Shown: one piece after another, positions 1-12,762 of the stretch
Position numbering within the stretch: position 1 is the first letter of the stretch
How the letters are laid out: each line of letters starts with the position of its first letter
Made by a program: the position numbers and the translations under genes
Notes under the pieces: model-generated
Seen by the model: the letters and a program-made list of their open reading frames with translations, nothing else
Database searches by the model: none
What the model was told of the DNA's origin: nothing
Source of the DNA: Cycas panzhihuaensis
Lineage: Eukaryota; Cycadophyta
Length of the DNA stretch: 64,000 bases
NCBI GenBank assembly: GCA_023213395.1
Contig: CM041465.1
Span: forward strand, 52,025,741 to 52,089,740
Direction of reading: 5' to 3'

Positions 1-1815
1 GGCCCTTAAGACACCTCAATTCGCGTCAGACCAGAGGCTTCTGGTTGACATCGTGTCACAGTGGGACAGGAGGATGCACGCATTTCACCTGCCTTAGATA
101 GGTGATGTCACTATTACCTCAGGGGATATCAGGCAGATTCTGGGAGTTCCAGCGACAGGGAGGCCAGTGAGGTTGGGATTGCTACCTAGCACCGAGGCAA
201 CACACAAAGAGGTGGCCCAATTTTTCACAGGGACCGATAAGTGGGAGCGGAGGGGAGTTGCCCTCCAGACTATGCTTATGTCTAGGATTCCTTGGGTGAG
301 GAAGCTGATTGTACTATGCATTCTGTTTCAGATTTCCTAGAAATAGAACTATAGGGAGATCCCTGGAGGCTGGGTGGGTGCAGCACGCCGGTGCGAGGTT
401 AATGAGAGGATGGATTGGGCTACCCTAGTTGCGGCGAACCTCGTCGTATAGCTAGACACCATCCGAAGATCTAGCAGGGGAGGATTCTCTTATAGCACGC
501 TGTTGCAGTGCTGGTTTTTTGACTATTTTGCGGTAGTGGCACCAGCAGGGGGGCCATACCCCATAGCAGTGTGGGTCCTGATGGTCCACAGATGGCAGAC
601 GTGGCTCCGAGGGACAGAGGACCAAGCCCATGTCTGTCGGTCAGTAGATGTGACGTCACTCGACCTCCTCACTTTGACAAACTATACTGTAGAGCCATAT
701 AGGGCAGTGAGGTGGGAGAGTGACGATGGAGCGAGCGGGGCAGGAGCGCCCATCGATGACGACGACAATGATGGCGACGACCATGACAGCGATGATGGGG
801 GAGATGGGACTAGCCCATCACGACCTGCAGGAGAGGCAGGTCCATCATGGTCAGTAGGAGGAGCGGCAGGACCATCTGAGACTGCCAGAGGAGGGGCAGG
901 CCCATCAGGAGCCGCTGAGGAGAGTAGGGGGCCAGAGACCAGGGCCCGTAGATTACGGATCGTGAGGAGATCTGGAGAGACGAGGGTCGAGCCAGTCCCT
1001 GCTAGGAGTGAGGCTGAGGCAGAGGAGGTACCTGAGGATGAGGTACCTACAGTTGGTGGAGAGCCAGGAGGCGAGGATGTCGCCCTTGCAGAGGAGTCGG
1101 CGGCCATGGCAGGTGAGACCTAACCATTTCCTTAGTCGTTTGACATGTAGATAAATACTTGGTTTCATTTTATCATGGTATGCAGTGAGGATATACACTG
1201 ACATACGGCATGTTATATTGGCAAGTGTAGCAGAGGTCCAGAGACTGGTGGAGGCCATGGTGAGGGAGATGTTCCCTTAGGTTTACGCAGAGGGGAAACT
1301 ACCCATCCAGGCGGAGGATGCGCCCAATTTGACAGGAGCCCATATGCAGGTGTTCACCCCACTAGTGAGGGTGAGAGACATCTGGGCTGCAGAGTCCCAG
1401 GAACACATGACATTCATGGCATTGCGGCGAGGCTTAACGCCACGGGGACGAGCGGGACGAGCTGCGTAGACGAGTCCATGCCTTAGAGGCTCAGAGCAGA
1501 GCAGGGGGAGATGCGGAGAGCAGGGTCTGCATAGTGGTACTGCAGGAGCACCTCAAGGTGACAGAGGAGGGGCTTCGAGGAGAGACGAATCATATCCAGG
1601 CCCGATACAATCAGCTGGTGGCGCAGATGGCCTCGAGGTTAAGCAGGAGCCAGACCTACACGCACATAGCAGCTACGACCCTAAGACGACCTCGGGATGA
1701 GGGGAGTGAGGCAGGCAGCTCGTAGAGGCCCAGGAGGAGCCTCGGAGGGATGTGGTCCCCAGGAGAGGGATCACACAGACTAGGGGATGGCACCCAAGGA
1801 TTGGGACAGCAGTAG
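1..1815 (+). pseudogene. plant mobile domain (PMD) gene carried antisense in Tat copy 1 (partial)
   Basis: The product begins inside a PMD (the aminotransferase-like plant mobile domain family): QRLLVDIVSQWDRRMHAFH, then IGDVTITSGDIRQILGVPA and TGRPVRL. A central part (503-1123) includes VHRWQTWLRGTEDQ and a very acidic run of Asp near 750-800, then a Gly/Pro/Ser-rich stretch. A GT-AG intron is likely between about 1109 and 1240. The last part, with RVRDIWAAESQEHMTF and an Arg/Glu-rich likely coiled coil, ends at the TAG at 1813. It runs opposite to gag-pol. A TAG at 95-97 replaces a CAG in copy 2, and there are further stops. PMD proteins include Arabidopsis MAIN and MAIL1; the function here is unknown. 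Confidence 0.75.
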
Positions 1816-2493
1816 CATATGAGATGTATATTTGATTTTGACGAGAAAGCATGGGCCTCCACGGGGTCATATGTAGGCTCACATGATCGTACCCCCCCTG
1901 CAAGGATCCTGGCTTCCCACATGCATGATGTACCATGACATTTTTGATATATATATATATACATACGGGGTAATTAGAACCCCATTTTGATATGAAATGG
2001 TGTGTATCATGTATGATAGAAATAGCATGTATGATTTACTTTATATGTTGTAAATGTTACAAATGTTTTGATGTAAATATGTTTTGTTGTAAGTATTTTG
2101 TTGTAATATGCATGTATTTCCTTCCATGTATGGCTATATATCTAACAAGAGCACACACATCCACCATAAGCAAAGGTGATCGAGAGGTGTGAGGTTAGAA
2201 ATAGAGTGACATGCACGTCCACGGGGGAGTATAGCGGAATATGCGAAGGAAATAACATGTAGGAGAAGGGAGTGACGATACTCCACAGCGTTGTCCTAGT
2301 CGAGGAATGCCCAAATAGGAGGACAAAGGTTCCTGAGAGGATACAGGAACGCAGGTTCCGTAGGAGGAACCGGAAGAAGAGAAGCTAAAATCCATCTTAA
2401 ATTGCCATTCTGCCTGTGGTTGGGAGGAATGGGAACAATTTAAAATGGTAGTTTAGGCTCGTTTCAGAGCAACGTGGAGAAAGAGCAGAAGGA
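1816..2493. other. non-coding spacer between PMD gene and pol, Tat copy 1
   Basis: This is the 3' inner region of the element, where the leftward gag-pol and the rightward PMD gene converge. It holds a short TA run at 1949-1962 and AT-rich sequence to about 2150. The stretch 2195-2480 has a clear counterpart at 60458-60760 in copy 2 (shared blocks around TTAAATTGCCATTCTGCC). I see no gene. Termination signals for both transcripts would be expected here, but I cannot point to one. Confidence 0.5.
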
Positions 2494-3840
2494 TCATGCG
2501 TAAAACTTCTTAAGGAACTTCCTGTTGATTGCTTTCTCGAATTCTAGGCCTTCCAAGGTGGTGATCATGTAGGCGTCGTTATCAAGGTTTTCAAGAACGA
2601 CGAAGGGGCCTACCGATTTGGGCCCGAATTTGGCCAAGCGATCGTAAAGGTATTCTAATTTGAGGACGTGGTCCCCAGGGCACAAAGGACAAGCACGAAG
2701 ATGTTTGTCGTGTGTCCTTTGTAAGTAGGCTTTCGAAGTGAGATTCTCTTAGTAAGCCATTAAGCGCCTCTCGTCCAGGGCTTCGAGGTCCAGGAGGCGA
2801 GCCTGGTGAATAGACTCCTCATCAATGAGGCCTCGAAGGGAAACCTATAGAGAGGGGATCTCCACTTCCAGTGGGAGTACCGTATCGGTTCCATAGACTA
2901 ACGAGAATGGAGTCATTCCGGTAGCCGTGCGGATGGAAGTGCGATAAGCCCATAGGGCAGAAGGGAGTTGGATGTACCAATCTCTTTGAGATTGGGCAAT
3001 GGTCTTCTTTAGAATGTTGATGAGCATTTTGTTAAAAGATTCAACTTGCCCGTTTGCTTGGGGGTAATAAGGGGATGACGTCTTATGCAAGATTTTAAAT
3101 TTCTCACATAGCTCGTCCATTTCCTTATTACAGAAGGAAGTTCTATTATCCATAATTAGGACATCTAGAATCCTAAAACGATAAATAATATGCTGGTAGA
3201 TGAAGGTGGCTATCGTCTTGCCAGGCGTAGTGGACAGGGGGATTGCCTCTGCCCATTTAGTGAAGTATTCAGTAGCGGTTAAGATATATTTATGTTATGC
3301 GGAAGATGGCGGCGATATAGCCCCAATGAGGTCTAAGCCCCATTAAGAAAAGTGCCATGGAGACACGATAGGGTGCAACGCCTCGGAAGGTACGTGAGAG
3401 ACATTGGCATGCTCTTGACATTGCTGACATCTAAGGGCATAGGCATGGGCGTCCTTGAACAAGGATGGCTAGTAATAACCCATGCGGAGGATCCTTTGGG
3501 CTATGGATTAGCCCCCAAAGTGGCCCCCACAAATGCCATGATGGCATTCGTGGAGTATTTAGTCTGCTTCGTCAGGAGCGACGCAATGAAGCAGGATCTC
3601 GTCGAAGGATCTCTTGTACAACACTTCGTCCATGAGGAAGTGTTGCCTAGCGGTGGCATGGATGCGCGACCTAGCCTTGTTACTGGCTTTAGGGTGATAT
3701 TCTTGCTGAGTCAAATATCGCACAATGTCGCCATACCACTCACTATCAGCGAGTGGGTGAGGAGAAGCATCTTGGATGGTCATAATAGACTCGTCCGGGA
3801 AAGAGTCATCAGCAGGAATGTCGTTCGCGTTGGGAATGGC
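2494..3840 (-). pseudogene. integrase of Tat copy 1
   Basis: The core (2845-3153) reads NRTSFCNKEMDELCEKF and YYPQANGQVESFNKM, giving the second Asp region and the catalytic Glu of the DDE integrase fold. The N-terminal zinc-binding region is in broken frames at 3300-3600. The C-terminal part (2494-2685) reads LKLEYLYDRLAKFGPKSVGP and ends KFLKKFYA before the stop, marking the end of pol. There is no chromodomain, unlike the chromoviruses elsewhere in this window. It would insert the cDNA into the genome. Internal stops are present. Confidence 0.8.
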
Positions 3841-5650
3841 AGCATCAGCTAGTTGCTCTACTACTATCATTCCCTTCTTTGACTTCCTGTTAATGACTTG
3901 CAAGTCGAACTCCTGAAGCAGGACGGCCCAACGACCTGCCCTACCTGTCAAGTCCGAACAAGTAAGTAAGTAATTCAAGGGATTGGATTGAACAATCACC
4001 TTGGTTGTATTACCGAGCAAGTAATACCTAAACCTCTTGGTCGCATGGACCAAGGAGAGGAATTCCTTTTTAGCGGGAGGATAGTTTAATTTAGCAGCAA
4101 CGAGAGTGCGGCTGATGAAATAAATAGCCCTCTTGGTTCCCAAATCGTCCTCTTGTGCGAGCATTACGCCCAGGGATTCGTCGATTGCCGAGGTGTGTAG
4201 AATGAAGGGTCTATCAAAGTGAGGAGGCGCCAGCGTAGGGGTAGAAACGAGAGCTTCCTTGAGTCCTATGAAGGCCTTTTGGGTCTTGTCTGACCAAACA
4301 AAAGGGGCTCCTTTCTTCAATAGGTTCATAAGAGGCTTGGCATTTATGGTGAAATTTACCAAGAAATGCCTCAGAAAACCAAGCCTACCTAGAAATGACT
4401 TAATTTGTCATTGGGTCCTAGGCAGCGGCATGTCAAGGATTGCCTTGACTTTTTCCAGATCAATTTGGATTCCTTGTTGGGACACGAGGAAACCCAAGAG
4501 TTTGCCTGAAGTGACGACAAACGCGCATTTGAGTGGGTTCAGGCTGACGTGATACTTGCGACATCTTGTGAAGATGGCGCGCAAGTCAGAGGGATGATGG
4601 GCTCTGGTATGTGAAAGGCCCATCATATCATCCATGAAGACCTCCAACGTATTATTGATAAGGTCATGAAAGATAAAATGCATGGCTCTTTGATAAGTAG
4701 CCCCTGCATTCTTAAGACCAAAGGGCATTGCCTTATAGGCAAAGGTACCCCATGGTGTAGTGAAGGCTGTCTTATGGCGGTCTTCGGGAGAAATCTAAAT
4801 TTGGTTATAGCTGGAGAAGCTGTCCATTAAGGACATAACTTCGAATCTAGCCATACGATTAATTATTTGATCAATGAAGGGAAGAGGAAAGTTGTCCTTA
4901 GGACAAGCGTTATTTATGTCACGAAAGTCGACACAAATGTGAATGGTCCCGTTCTTTTTGGCAACAGGAACGATATTCGATACCCACTTAGGGTAATCGA
5001 TGGAAGAAACGAGTCCCATGTCCAGAAGCTTCTCAACCTCCATCTTAACGGTAGTTGAAAGCTTCAGGTGAAGGGGATGCTGCTCGACGCATGTGCAGCG
5101 CCGTGAACGATCGTAAGATTATGCATGACGATGGAGAGGTCAATCCCCTTCATGTCCGAGTAGTCCCATGCGAATACATCGTGGAATTCCCATAACAGAA
5201 GGGAGTATTCCCTCACTTCGTCAGGAGTACATTCCGCTCCTACCTTAATGATCTTGTCTGGGGCAAGGACTATGTCCTGAGTTGCCCCCATGCACATAGC
5301 ATTCCCCTCCTCGAAATGGAGGGGGACAAGATCAACAGGGAGAGAGGAAATGGAAGAAGGGATTGGGTTGGCTAGCATGGACCCAATCGCTAGGACCTTC
5401 TAGTGGCCAAGCTTGTGGTGACCAGGAGGCAAACTAGGCATGGAGCCGACTAAGTGCTCCAGCAAAGCCTCGTTGTCTTTGAAGTAGTCCACCCCATGGA
5501 TGACCTGACATCGAATGGACGAGGTGTGGGACAGCGTGGGAGCGATAGGACCAGTATGGCCTGAAAGCTACCCATCATCCCTAAGGGACTCTAGGGGAGA
5601 GTCAAGGAGAGGTCCCTCATAAAAAGCAAGAGGAAAACTCTCAACTTCAT
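3840..5650 (-). pseudogene. reverse transcriptase and RNase H of Tat copy 1
   Basis: The pieces at 4795-5043 and 4408-4728 contain the RT palm motifs: IHICVDFRDINNACPKDN, MPFGLKNAGATYQRAM and VFMDDMMGL, the last being the catalytic box with Phe where Tyr is usual. The piece at 3559-4362 continues with the connection domain and RNase H (AIYFISRTLVAAKLNYPPAK, HATKRFRYYLLGN). A leading segment at 5064-5378 (ECTPDEVREYSLLLWEFHDV) matches the linker before RT. The enzyme copies element RNA into DNA and degrades the template. A stop near 4795 and frame changes show that it is dead. Confidence 0.8.
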
Positions 5651-6009
5651 CACTTGCGGAAGGTGATGGGATGGAAGAGCTAGGAACATGATGGCCAACA
5701 TGTGCAATGTCATGTGACATGTGAAAATGACTGGACTCTATAATAAAAGGGGTCCTAGGAGGAAACCTAAGACTAGGAGGATGTCCCACACTAGTGCGGA
5801 GAAACGAAACCAGATGAGGACAATCCTCATCCTCACTATGGGACCCATCATCGTCAAACATGGTGAGGTACCCATAACTTCCGATGCTAATGGGGGTAAA
5901 ATGCGTCAAATCAGGGGAAGAAGATATGGGATCTTCTTTGCGTTAAGAGGAATCAGGGATTCCAATGGAGCAGGTGGAGACATGATCAGAAGGGCGTTTG
6001 TTTCCCTTC

Positions 6010-6560
6010 ATATGCGAGCGATCGCTCATTGGAGATGACTTTCATTTACCTTTTATGGACAAATTTAAGTTGCCCCCAATGGGTGGAACACACGGCTCCC
6101 ATTTGGTCAAGCCATGGTTGACCCAGAAGTAGGTTGTAATCAACATCAACATCGAGGATGACGATGTCAGTAACGATAGTCTTATCCTCAAGAGTAAGAG
6201 GTATCGAGACAGATCCCAAGGGAGTCTTCTCGCTACTGTCATAACCCTGACAACACTATGGAACAGGTTCCAAGGCAGAGATGCCAAGCTCTTGCATAAC
6301 GTGCAAGGGCATGGCATTAACAGAAGAACCGTTGTCCACGGCAGTTCTTCGCAATGTGCAATCAGGAGTATCTATGGTAATGGTGAAAGGGAAGTTCCAC
6401 TGGCGTTCCCTTCCACTAGATGTAGGAAGATCTCTAGGATCGAAAGAGATGACGGGTTTACAACTTTGGGTTATGCCCAAGGCATAAACGGACCGCCATT
6501 TGATCCTAGAGCTTCCAAGAGGAGCGTTCGCTGCTCGGGGCAACTTCTCAAGACGTCCAT
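6010..6560 (-). pseudogene. aspartic protease of Tat copy 1
   Basis: The frame at 6256-6543 carries the retroviral-type protease core: TIDTPDCTLRRTAVDNGSSV. The active-site loop reads DNGSS instead of the usual D-S/T-G. The same DNG appears in copy 2, so it is inherited and not local decay. The second half (LLLGRPWL-type region in copy 2) falls in another frame near 6100-6150, so there is a frameshift. The protease would cut the Gag-Pol precursor. It sits between Gag and RT, as expected in Ty3/gypsy. Confidence 0.7.
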
Positions 6561-9025
6561 GATAGACATCCCGGCAGCCACGGTGAGAAGCTCTTCGACT
6601 ACGGAGAAGGGCTTACCCCTCCCTGTGGGTTGGGTAAGGGGTCTCCTAAAGTCAAATCTACCGGGGCAGACGGGAATGCTTTTAGGAAGTGCGAGAATCT
6701 CTGGAGAAACGGATTCCGGAGGAGGATCGAGTTGCGAGGTAGACGCGGAGGTGCCTGTTGCCTCCTTTGCAACTTGAGACTAGGTCAACGTGTAAAGGGG
6801 AGTGGTCTCAAGCATTTGGATCACCTTCTTTCCCTTGTTACGGGACCGCGAAGGTGATAGAGCACGGCGGTCAGGGGAGCGCGAAGGGGAAGACGGTCTT
6901 CGCACACCCTTCCCTCTACCATGCGAAGGGCGAGAATTGGGGGATCTTTCCCAATTCTGATTGTTCCTTTGTTGAACATCACGACCACATTCCCCGTGTT
7001 TGGGGAACGGGTCTTTATGAACGAGTTGATCGAGGTTAGGCCTCGATGCCCGCCTAGGGGACGAATCACGCGGCGGGGCGTCATGTGGGTGTTACGCCCG
7101 ACAACGCGAATCATCGTGGAAGCACTCCCCATGGATGGAACACCACCTCTTCTCAAGGGGAGGATCGATCCTCCTTGCTTGAGAAGGTTGGGTGTTATCC
7201 CATTTGGGGGGTACCGCACGAGAAGCTTGCTGAACTGGTTTATGGGAGGTTGGCAATGAAGGGGGCTAGAGTTTAAGCTCCTTCATCGTGCGCTCGAATG
7301 AGCGAATAGCGAAGGTAAGAGGGTTTAAGGTCCTCTCAGTCAGATGAGAGGTAGACTTGGCAAGCTGCAAAGGTTTGGTTTCCTTCGCTGTGAGAGGTGC
7401 CTCACGACGTTGTGAGGGCTTGGGAGGTTTCTTGAGTCCGGCTTGGATCTCAATGGCCTCCAGCACCAAGCACCTCGTAATTGCGGAGTCGCATGTGGTT
7501 GCCCTCATCTTAAGGACTTCCACATGTACTTCGGGGTGAAGTGTGTTGATGAAGAGATCCCGCTTCAACTCTTCAGGCAACGTGGCCTTGGTAGAGTGAA
7601 GGAGATCATGAAAACGTTGCACAAAGTCACGATTCATTTCATCGTGACCTTGTTTAAGCGACAGGAGCACTTTCATTCCGCTCTCGAATGGACGGGCTAC
7701 GTCAAAGTAATTGACGAACTCGTCAACCAATTGCTGGAATGAAGAAACGAAATGGGCAAGGAGATAGTAAAACCACTTGAGGACATTACCCTACAAGGAT
7801 CGCGGAAATAGCTTCATCAGAATGTGGTCGTAAGCCCAATAATCAATGCACGCCATAGAGAAACTACATACGTGCTCGGTTGGGTCTTGTGACGAAGTTC
7901 CGTCAAATTTGGGAACTTCAGGAGGGTGAGGCAGTAGGTTAGTCCTTAGTGCCTTAACGGATAATGGCGTTGACCTATAGTCCATGAAAGGACGTGTCCT
8001 TACATGGGCCAATGGATCGACGATCGGTAAAGGAACAAGAATGGATGGAGGTGGTAAACCCATCCCTCCTTAGGGAAACGCCCCTTGTTGGAAAGGGGGT
8101 TGCGGGTAAATACCTTGGAAGGGAGGTATGCTCCCTTGTGAAGACGCGGCAACAGGAGTTGTACTAGATGGCAGAAATGAAGGGTGAGAGACCGGGTTTT
8201 GCCCATATGGGCCACCCGTAGGTGGCGCAACCCCTTATGGGTGCAACGGGTCCACCCCATAAGCAGGAAGATGGTTTCCCCTACCCTGCCCCCAAGGTTG
8301 AGACGTGTAACCTGGGGGCACGTAAAGGGAAGGACCACCAGAAGGGTTTTGAATGTATGTAGGAGTGGGTCCTACATAGTTGATGGTAGCATTATTAGTA
8401 GGGCCTCGAGGCCTACTAGGAAATGCATGCGCACGTTTGAGGGTGGCACATTCGTTTGACTCAGAAACGGCATGCTAACCCCAAGTTGAGGAAAGGACAT
8501 GCCACGAATGGGTCCTGAAGAAGTAGGACCACGGCTAGAGATAGGCGGCGCAACACTTACCCTAGGAGCTGGTGTAGACATAGCATAAGATGAGTGTGTG
8601 TGGGCAGAAGCATCATTCGTTATAAGAGGCGCAGGTATGGATGAAGAAGATGGTACATTGCGCAACATTTCTTCAAACCACCTAGGATGCGATTGGTGGC
8701 GAGTTGCTTGAAAGTACTCGCTAAGCACTTCGACTACGTCGGTGGGAGGGGTATCCTCATAGCCATACTAGGTCGACAGGATCTTGAAAGTTGGGGATCC
8801 CTTAGGGTACTCCTCGTAAGGCTCACCAGTAGGATGGTGAGCCTCATGAGGAGACGAATCTTCTGCCGCATGGACGGAAGGGCGAAAGTCAGTGGGGTGA
8901 AACTGGTCATCTGGGTAATAGATGGAATCATCACCCCCATGGGCGAATCCCGGAACAGATGCGGGAAACTTTTGAGTTCCTAAAGCCATGGTATGGTAAG
9001 CCCAATCGAATGGATAACCTTCCAT
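6560..9025 (-). pseudogene. Gag of Tat copy 1 (broken)
   Basis: The likely start is the ATG whose product begins MEGYPFDWAY, shared with copy 2. Reading frames then jump several times (pieces at 8768-9025, 8372-8728, 7791-8063, 7266-7730). The central Gag domain is clear at 7266-8063, with PKFDGTSSQDPTEHV and LSLKQGHDEMNRDFVQRFHD, matching the retrotransposon Gag family that forms the particle shell. A zinc knuckle of form CX2HX4HX4C (CSIHGECFHDDSRC) lies near 7092-7146, followed by an Arg/Ser/Pro-rich basic tail. Multiple frameshifts and stops make it non-functional. Confidence 0.75.
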
Positions 9026-9273
9026 TGTCGAAACGGGGTTCGACGTTGAAAGGGAACGAGGCGATTGGTCTTCTAACAACGGCAGCAGACCTCACAAGCG
9101 ACGTGAGAAACGTCACATGCAACGCCTTCGCGAGCGTTGTTAGAAGGAAATAAAAAGAGGGAAATGAAGCAAGCACATTGGGGGCTACCCAACTGAAATA
9201 CAGAATAAGAGACTACCTAGAGGCAAGAACACCAACAAAAAATGGGAAGCAAAACTAGTTCCCTTCTTGCGTT

Positions 9274-9291
9274 CCTCAAAGATGGTCGCCA
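9274..9291 (-). other. primer binding site of Tat copy 1
   Basis: Read on the minus strand, TGGCGACCATCTTTGAGG follows the LTR end GCGTTTCA after one base. The second Tat copy has TGGCGACCATACTGGGGA in the same place, so the first ten bases are conserved. It starts with TGG, the complement of a tRNA CCA end. I do not assign the tRNA. Confidence 0.65.
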
Positions 9292-9292
9292 G

Positions 9293-11833
9293 TGAAACGC
9301 TTGCTACGGGGTGGTGTCCTTACGTCTAGTAAAAAGGGGGTAAATATATGCAATGCTGATGAAACTAGGCAGCAAGGACTTCACCTCACAGGGTGTCCGT
9401 GCATCGGAGCACAGATTCGGAACTGTAAGGCGCCTGGTTACTTCCAGGTAGCCGTGCAAAGTAAGGCCTTCCTACCCCTCGGATGGCCGGGAAGAGGAGA
9501 AAGCGCCTTGTGTATTGCGTCTTCTCAAGGTAACCAGAAGGCAACGAAACAAAAGGGCAGTTAACTAGCGTATAGGCAAACGTGAAAAGGGGGGTGTGAT
9601 GAGGGTAACTCAAATGCAACGTAAACAATCTAACTACGTTATGCTACGCTAGCCAAAGCAAGAAACAATGTAAAAATAAGTGCACTTTTCCTTTTCCCCT
9701 TTTTAATCTTTTACAAGTTCCTAACTACACAAGAAGGTGTATAAAAGGCGACGATGTAAAAGGGATATGCAGGGAACAAGGAGAATACCTGGATCTGACG
9801 CCTGAATGGAGTGTTGCTCATCTCTTTGAGTCCCGCTCCTTTCTACTCTGTTCGTCGTGCATGCGATGCCAATCAGCGGTAGTTGCCAGAAGCAATGGAA
9901 GAGGGGCTTACTTACGTCCCCTTAAACATGCAAAAGCAAATAAATGGAAAAGAAACGAAAGCGTGAAACAAAAAAGAAATGCACCACATGGGGAACTAAC
10001 CTGCAATGGGTTTGTTCCACGTATCACTCCACTAACATGAAATCCTGCAAACAAGTGAGGAGAATACCTCCCTCTCAGAAGAGAGGCCATGAAATATACC
10101 AAAAATATATACTAAAATCAAATGGAACTTAAATATATGCTAAGCATCAATATGTAGCCAAGTAAAATAGCAACATGCAATAAATACTCTCACTACCATA
10201 CACCATAAAGACACTCAAAAGGGAAAAGAGTATAGCCTCGGGATGGCTAACTCACCCATGAAGGACCTCCATGGGACTCGGGAAGGAGAAACGGGTTGAC
10301 AACAAGGTTGTAAAGCAACAAACAATCATAAAGGAGGGAGCAACGGAAAGGTTTGGGGCTTAAGTAGGGCCCAATACCGACAGATGGGGTTTTTGGCAAT
10401 GGCGTGGCAACAGGTTGCCTGTGCTAACTTGAACACCACAACTAGATTCCCTAAACTCCCTTAACCCATTTCCTAATAAAGCACTAATGGCAATGGGAAA
10501 GAGGATAAGGGACGGAACCCTTGGGGAGAAGGACAACAATGGGGGACGGAACCCCGCCTACCTCCCTCAAATCCTCTTTTGTTGCCCCTTTGCAACAGCC
10601 AACCAAGAAAGGGGTGAGAGGGATGGTTTAAAGAAAACAGTGAGGCCTCAAAAGAAAATGGGAATAGCACCAATCTAGTACAACAACATAAAGAAAACTA
10701 GACAAACTAGGATTTCATTCATCAACACACCAAAGAAATAAGAACAAAATAAATTGCAAGTAGGAATAAAGAATACCTTATTGGAAGAGAATCAAACATG
10801 AGCTTTGCTGTTAGGAAATAGCAGCAATAACTAGTGTATGAGGGCTGATAATAATAGCTTTTTGCAAGAGTGAAGTGAGAAAAAATCTTTGCAAACTTGG
10901 AGCCTTGGAAGTTGGCCCTTTGGAGAAGCTTTTTGGTAGAAGTTTCCTTTGGAACTTTGATCACTTGCAAAGAGGTATAAGGCTTGTTGTTGAGAGCTGT
11001 AGAGGGCAACAATGGCCCTCAGAATCTAGTAGCATTCTTCTCGTGACAAGTTCCTGTGCATGTAGATTATCTCTTTTTCTGTGAGTTTTTAGTTGAAAAG
11101 TCAGAAAAATGGCAAAAGGATCCTGAGAATATAGAGCAAAATCTCTTTTATTCCCCTGTTCACTGTAGATGAACATTGGGGATATCAGGGCGATGCGAAT
11201 CGATTGACGCCATGCGACAGTTCCGTAAAAAAAATGGAAACTGTCATGTGGTTCTCTTTTCTTAAATTTCAAACAGTCGTACCACGGTAAACTTTGCGGT
11301 ACTGCAGCAAGGACCGTCGTACCGCTAAGTTTACAGTGGTATCAGACTGGAAATAAAAAAAGAGAAAAAAAATAGAAACATAAGGTTTTAAAGTAAAAAT
11401 TAAGACTAAAAATAAGTCAAGCGGTGGGAATGCCCTTAATAATAGGCAAGTAGCCAAAATAATGAAATGAGTCCCAACTAAGAATTAAATCAGGCTTAGG
11501 AGGGACTGCAACGCCAGTAACATGTTGTAACGAGAGCAAATAGGACTGACTGAAACATCCCAGGAGACCGTGGAGACAAGGTGGGTGGATGTGCACTATA
11601 CGGGGTGTAGCATTCACTGAGGAATACCCCCGTTGTGAGTCATCATAGGCTGATGGTGTGCCATAAGCACATGCATTATGAGCAAGTAGAGAAGCAATGC
11701 ATGCAGGCAGGCATATGTCAAGCAATCTATGCTAAATAATCTTAATCAAGCATGGGCAAGAAAAAGTGAGAATGTATACATGAACATATCTGTGTCGATG
11801 AGTCTCGAGTCCATTCCCAGTAGCTAGGAAATA
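9293..11833 (-). repeat. 5' LTR of Tat copy 1, about 2.5 kb
   Basis: On the minus strand this stretch aligns base for base over long segments with 51153-53670. Shared landmarks are GGGAATGGACTCGAGAC near the outer end, a TATA-like ATAAAAG region (near 11143 here, 51834 in the other copy) and the terminal GCGTTTCA beside the primer site. The outer end reads TATTTCC where the other copy has TGTTTCC, so the terminal TG appears mutated. I see no convincing ORF in it. The outer boundary rests on where similarity to the second copy stops. Confidence 0.82.
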
Positions 11834-12293
11834 GTGGTTATTCTAATTTTTAAAAAATATACCAACATATTATTATAGATTTTTATTGTCCACGTACAAA
11901 ATCTATCATCCTTACTTTTATTTTTTAATATGATACTTGTCAATGAAATAAGACAAATACTAAGTCCTAATTAGGTCTCCTCTAGCCTTTACATATTCCT
12001 TAAGGTAAATGGTAAGGCAGTATAATGGATTTTATTATTGGCCTACTATTATTTATTAGGCTTGCATGATTCTAGTTTTCATTGATCAATTGACTAAATA
12101 TGCCCACTTCCTGCTAGTGCATACCTCACATAAAGTACTGTGCCTCATTGACCTTTACATCAAGTCTATATTCTACCTTTACAATTTTTTCTTAACTATA
12201 ATATATAATTAAGACCTTAAGTTTACCAACTCACTTCGATAGAAACTCTTATGAACATTAAAAACTTCATTTAATATGAGTGTAGCCTCCCAC
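11834..12293 (+). pseudogene. chromovirus A, integrase 5' fragment
   Basis: A worn Ty3/gypsy integrase is readable across frames: NKTNTKS near 11950 (zinc-finger tail), MDFIIGLL near 12025, LVFIDQLTKYAHF near 12075 (first catalytic Asp) and KFTNSLR near 12220 (second Asp region). It breaks off after FNMS at about 12275, where LTR element B begins. It resumes at 32781 with YHPQ, the motif that normally follows. The left end is cut by the Tat LTR at 11833, so the upstream part of this element may lie beyond the window. Confidence 0.7.
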
Positions 12294-12294
12294 T

Positions 12295-12762
12295 TATTAA
12301 ATTTTCTATTATGACTTATGTGGAAATGTGTACTCAAGTAGGATATAATATAATCATATTATCAAGTAAGTATATTATAAATACAATAAATAAAAAGGAT
12401 AAAGGCATGAGAGACAATAATATAAATATTATATATACACCATGTTTAATATGGAAAACTCGTGAATAGGAAAGATAACATCCAAATGTTTATGAGATCT
12501 CATATTTAGAAGAATAATCAAACATTCATATGGTAAGTCATCCTAACCCCATTAGGAGGACTAGGTGATCTGATTTTCTTTACAATAAGCATGACCCTTA
12601 TATAAATATTTTATCTTATCAATATATAATCATAATTTACCATTACATTAACCAATCTTATCATGTGTATGGAAAACTTTTAATATAGACCAATGATAAC
12701 TTTAACCACTTAACTAATAATTAAACATTGCATTAATATTTGTAAACTTCAATATTCCAACA
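12295..12762 (-). repeat. LTR of element B, left copy (its 3' LTR)
   Basis: It matches 32311-32774 along its length, with shared blocks such as TTTATGAGATCTCATATT and TTGATTTTCTTTACAATAA (with small differences). On the minus strand its start is TGTTGGAATATTGAAG. Confidence 0.8.

Larger units (their letters stand above)
1..11833 (-). mobile_element. Tat-type Ty3/gypsy retrotransposon, copy 1 (3' LTR outside window)
   Basis: The element reads leftward: 5' LTR (9293-11833), primer site, gag, protease, RT, RNase H and integrase, ending at 2494. A gene in the opposite direction (PMD protein, 1-1815) follows pol. The domain order PR-RT-RH-INT is that of Ty3/gypsy. RT wording such as CVDFRDINNACPKDNFPLP and the His-rich zinc knuckle fit the Tat lineage by established family knowledge. 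The same layout recurs inverted at 51153-64000, which defines the element by comparison. The 3' LTR should lie left of position 1. All genes are interrupted by stops or frameshifts, so this copy is not autonomous. The right end abuts a chromovirus integrase fragment, so it may have inserted into that older element. Confidence 0.88.

Noticed and set aside
682-1107. Minus ORF rich in Ser/Pro opposite the PMD gene
   Set aside because: Complement of the acidic/Gly-rich PMD tract; the PMD direction is supported by two copies.
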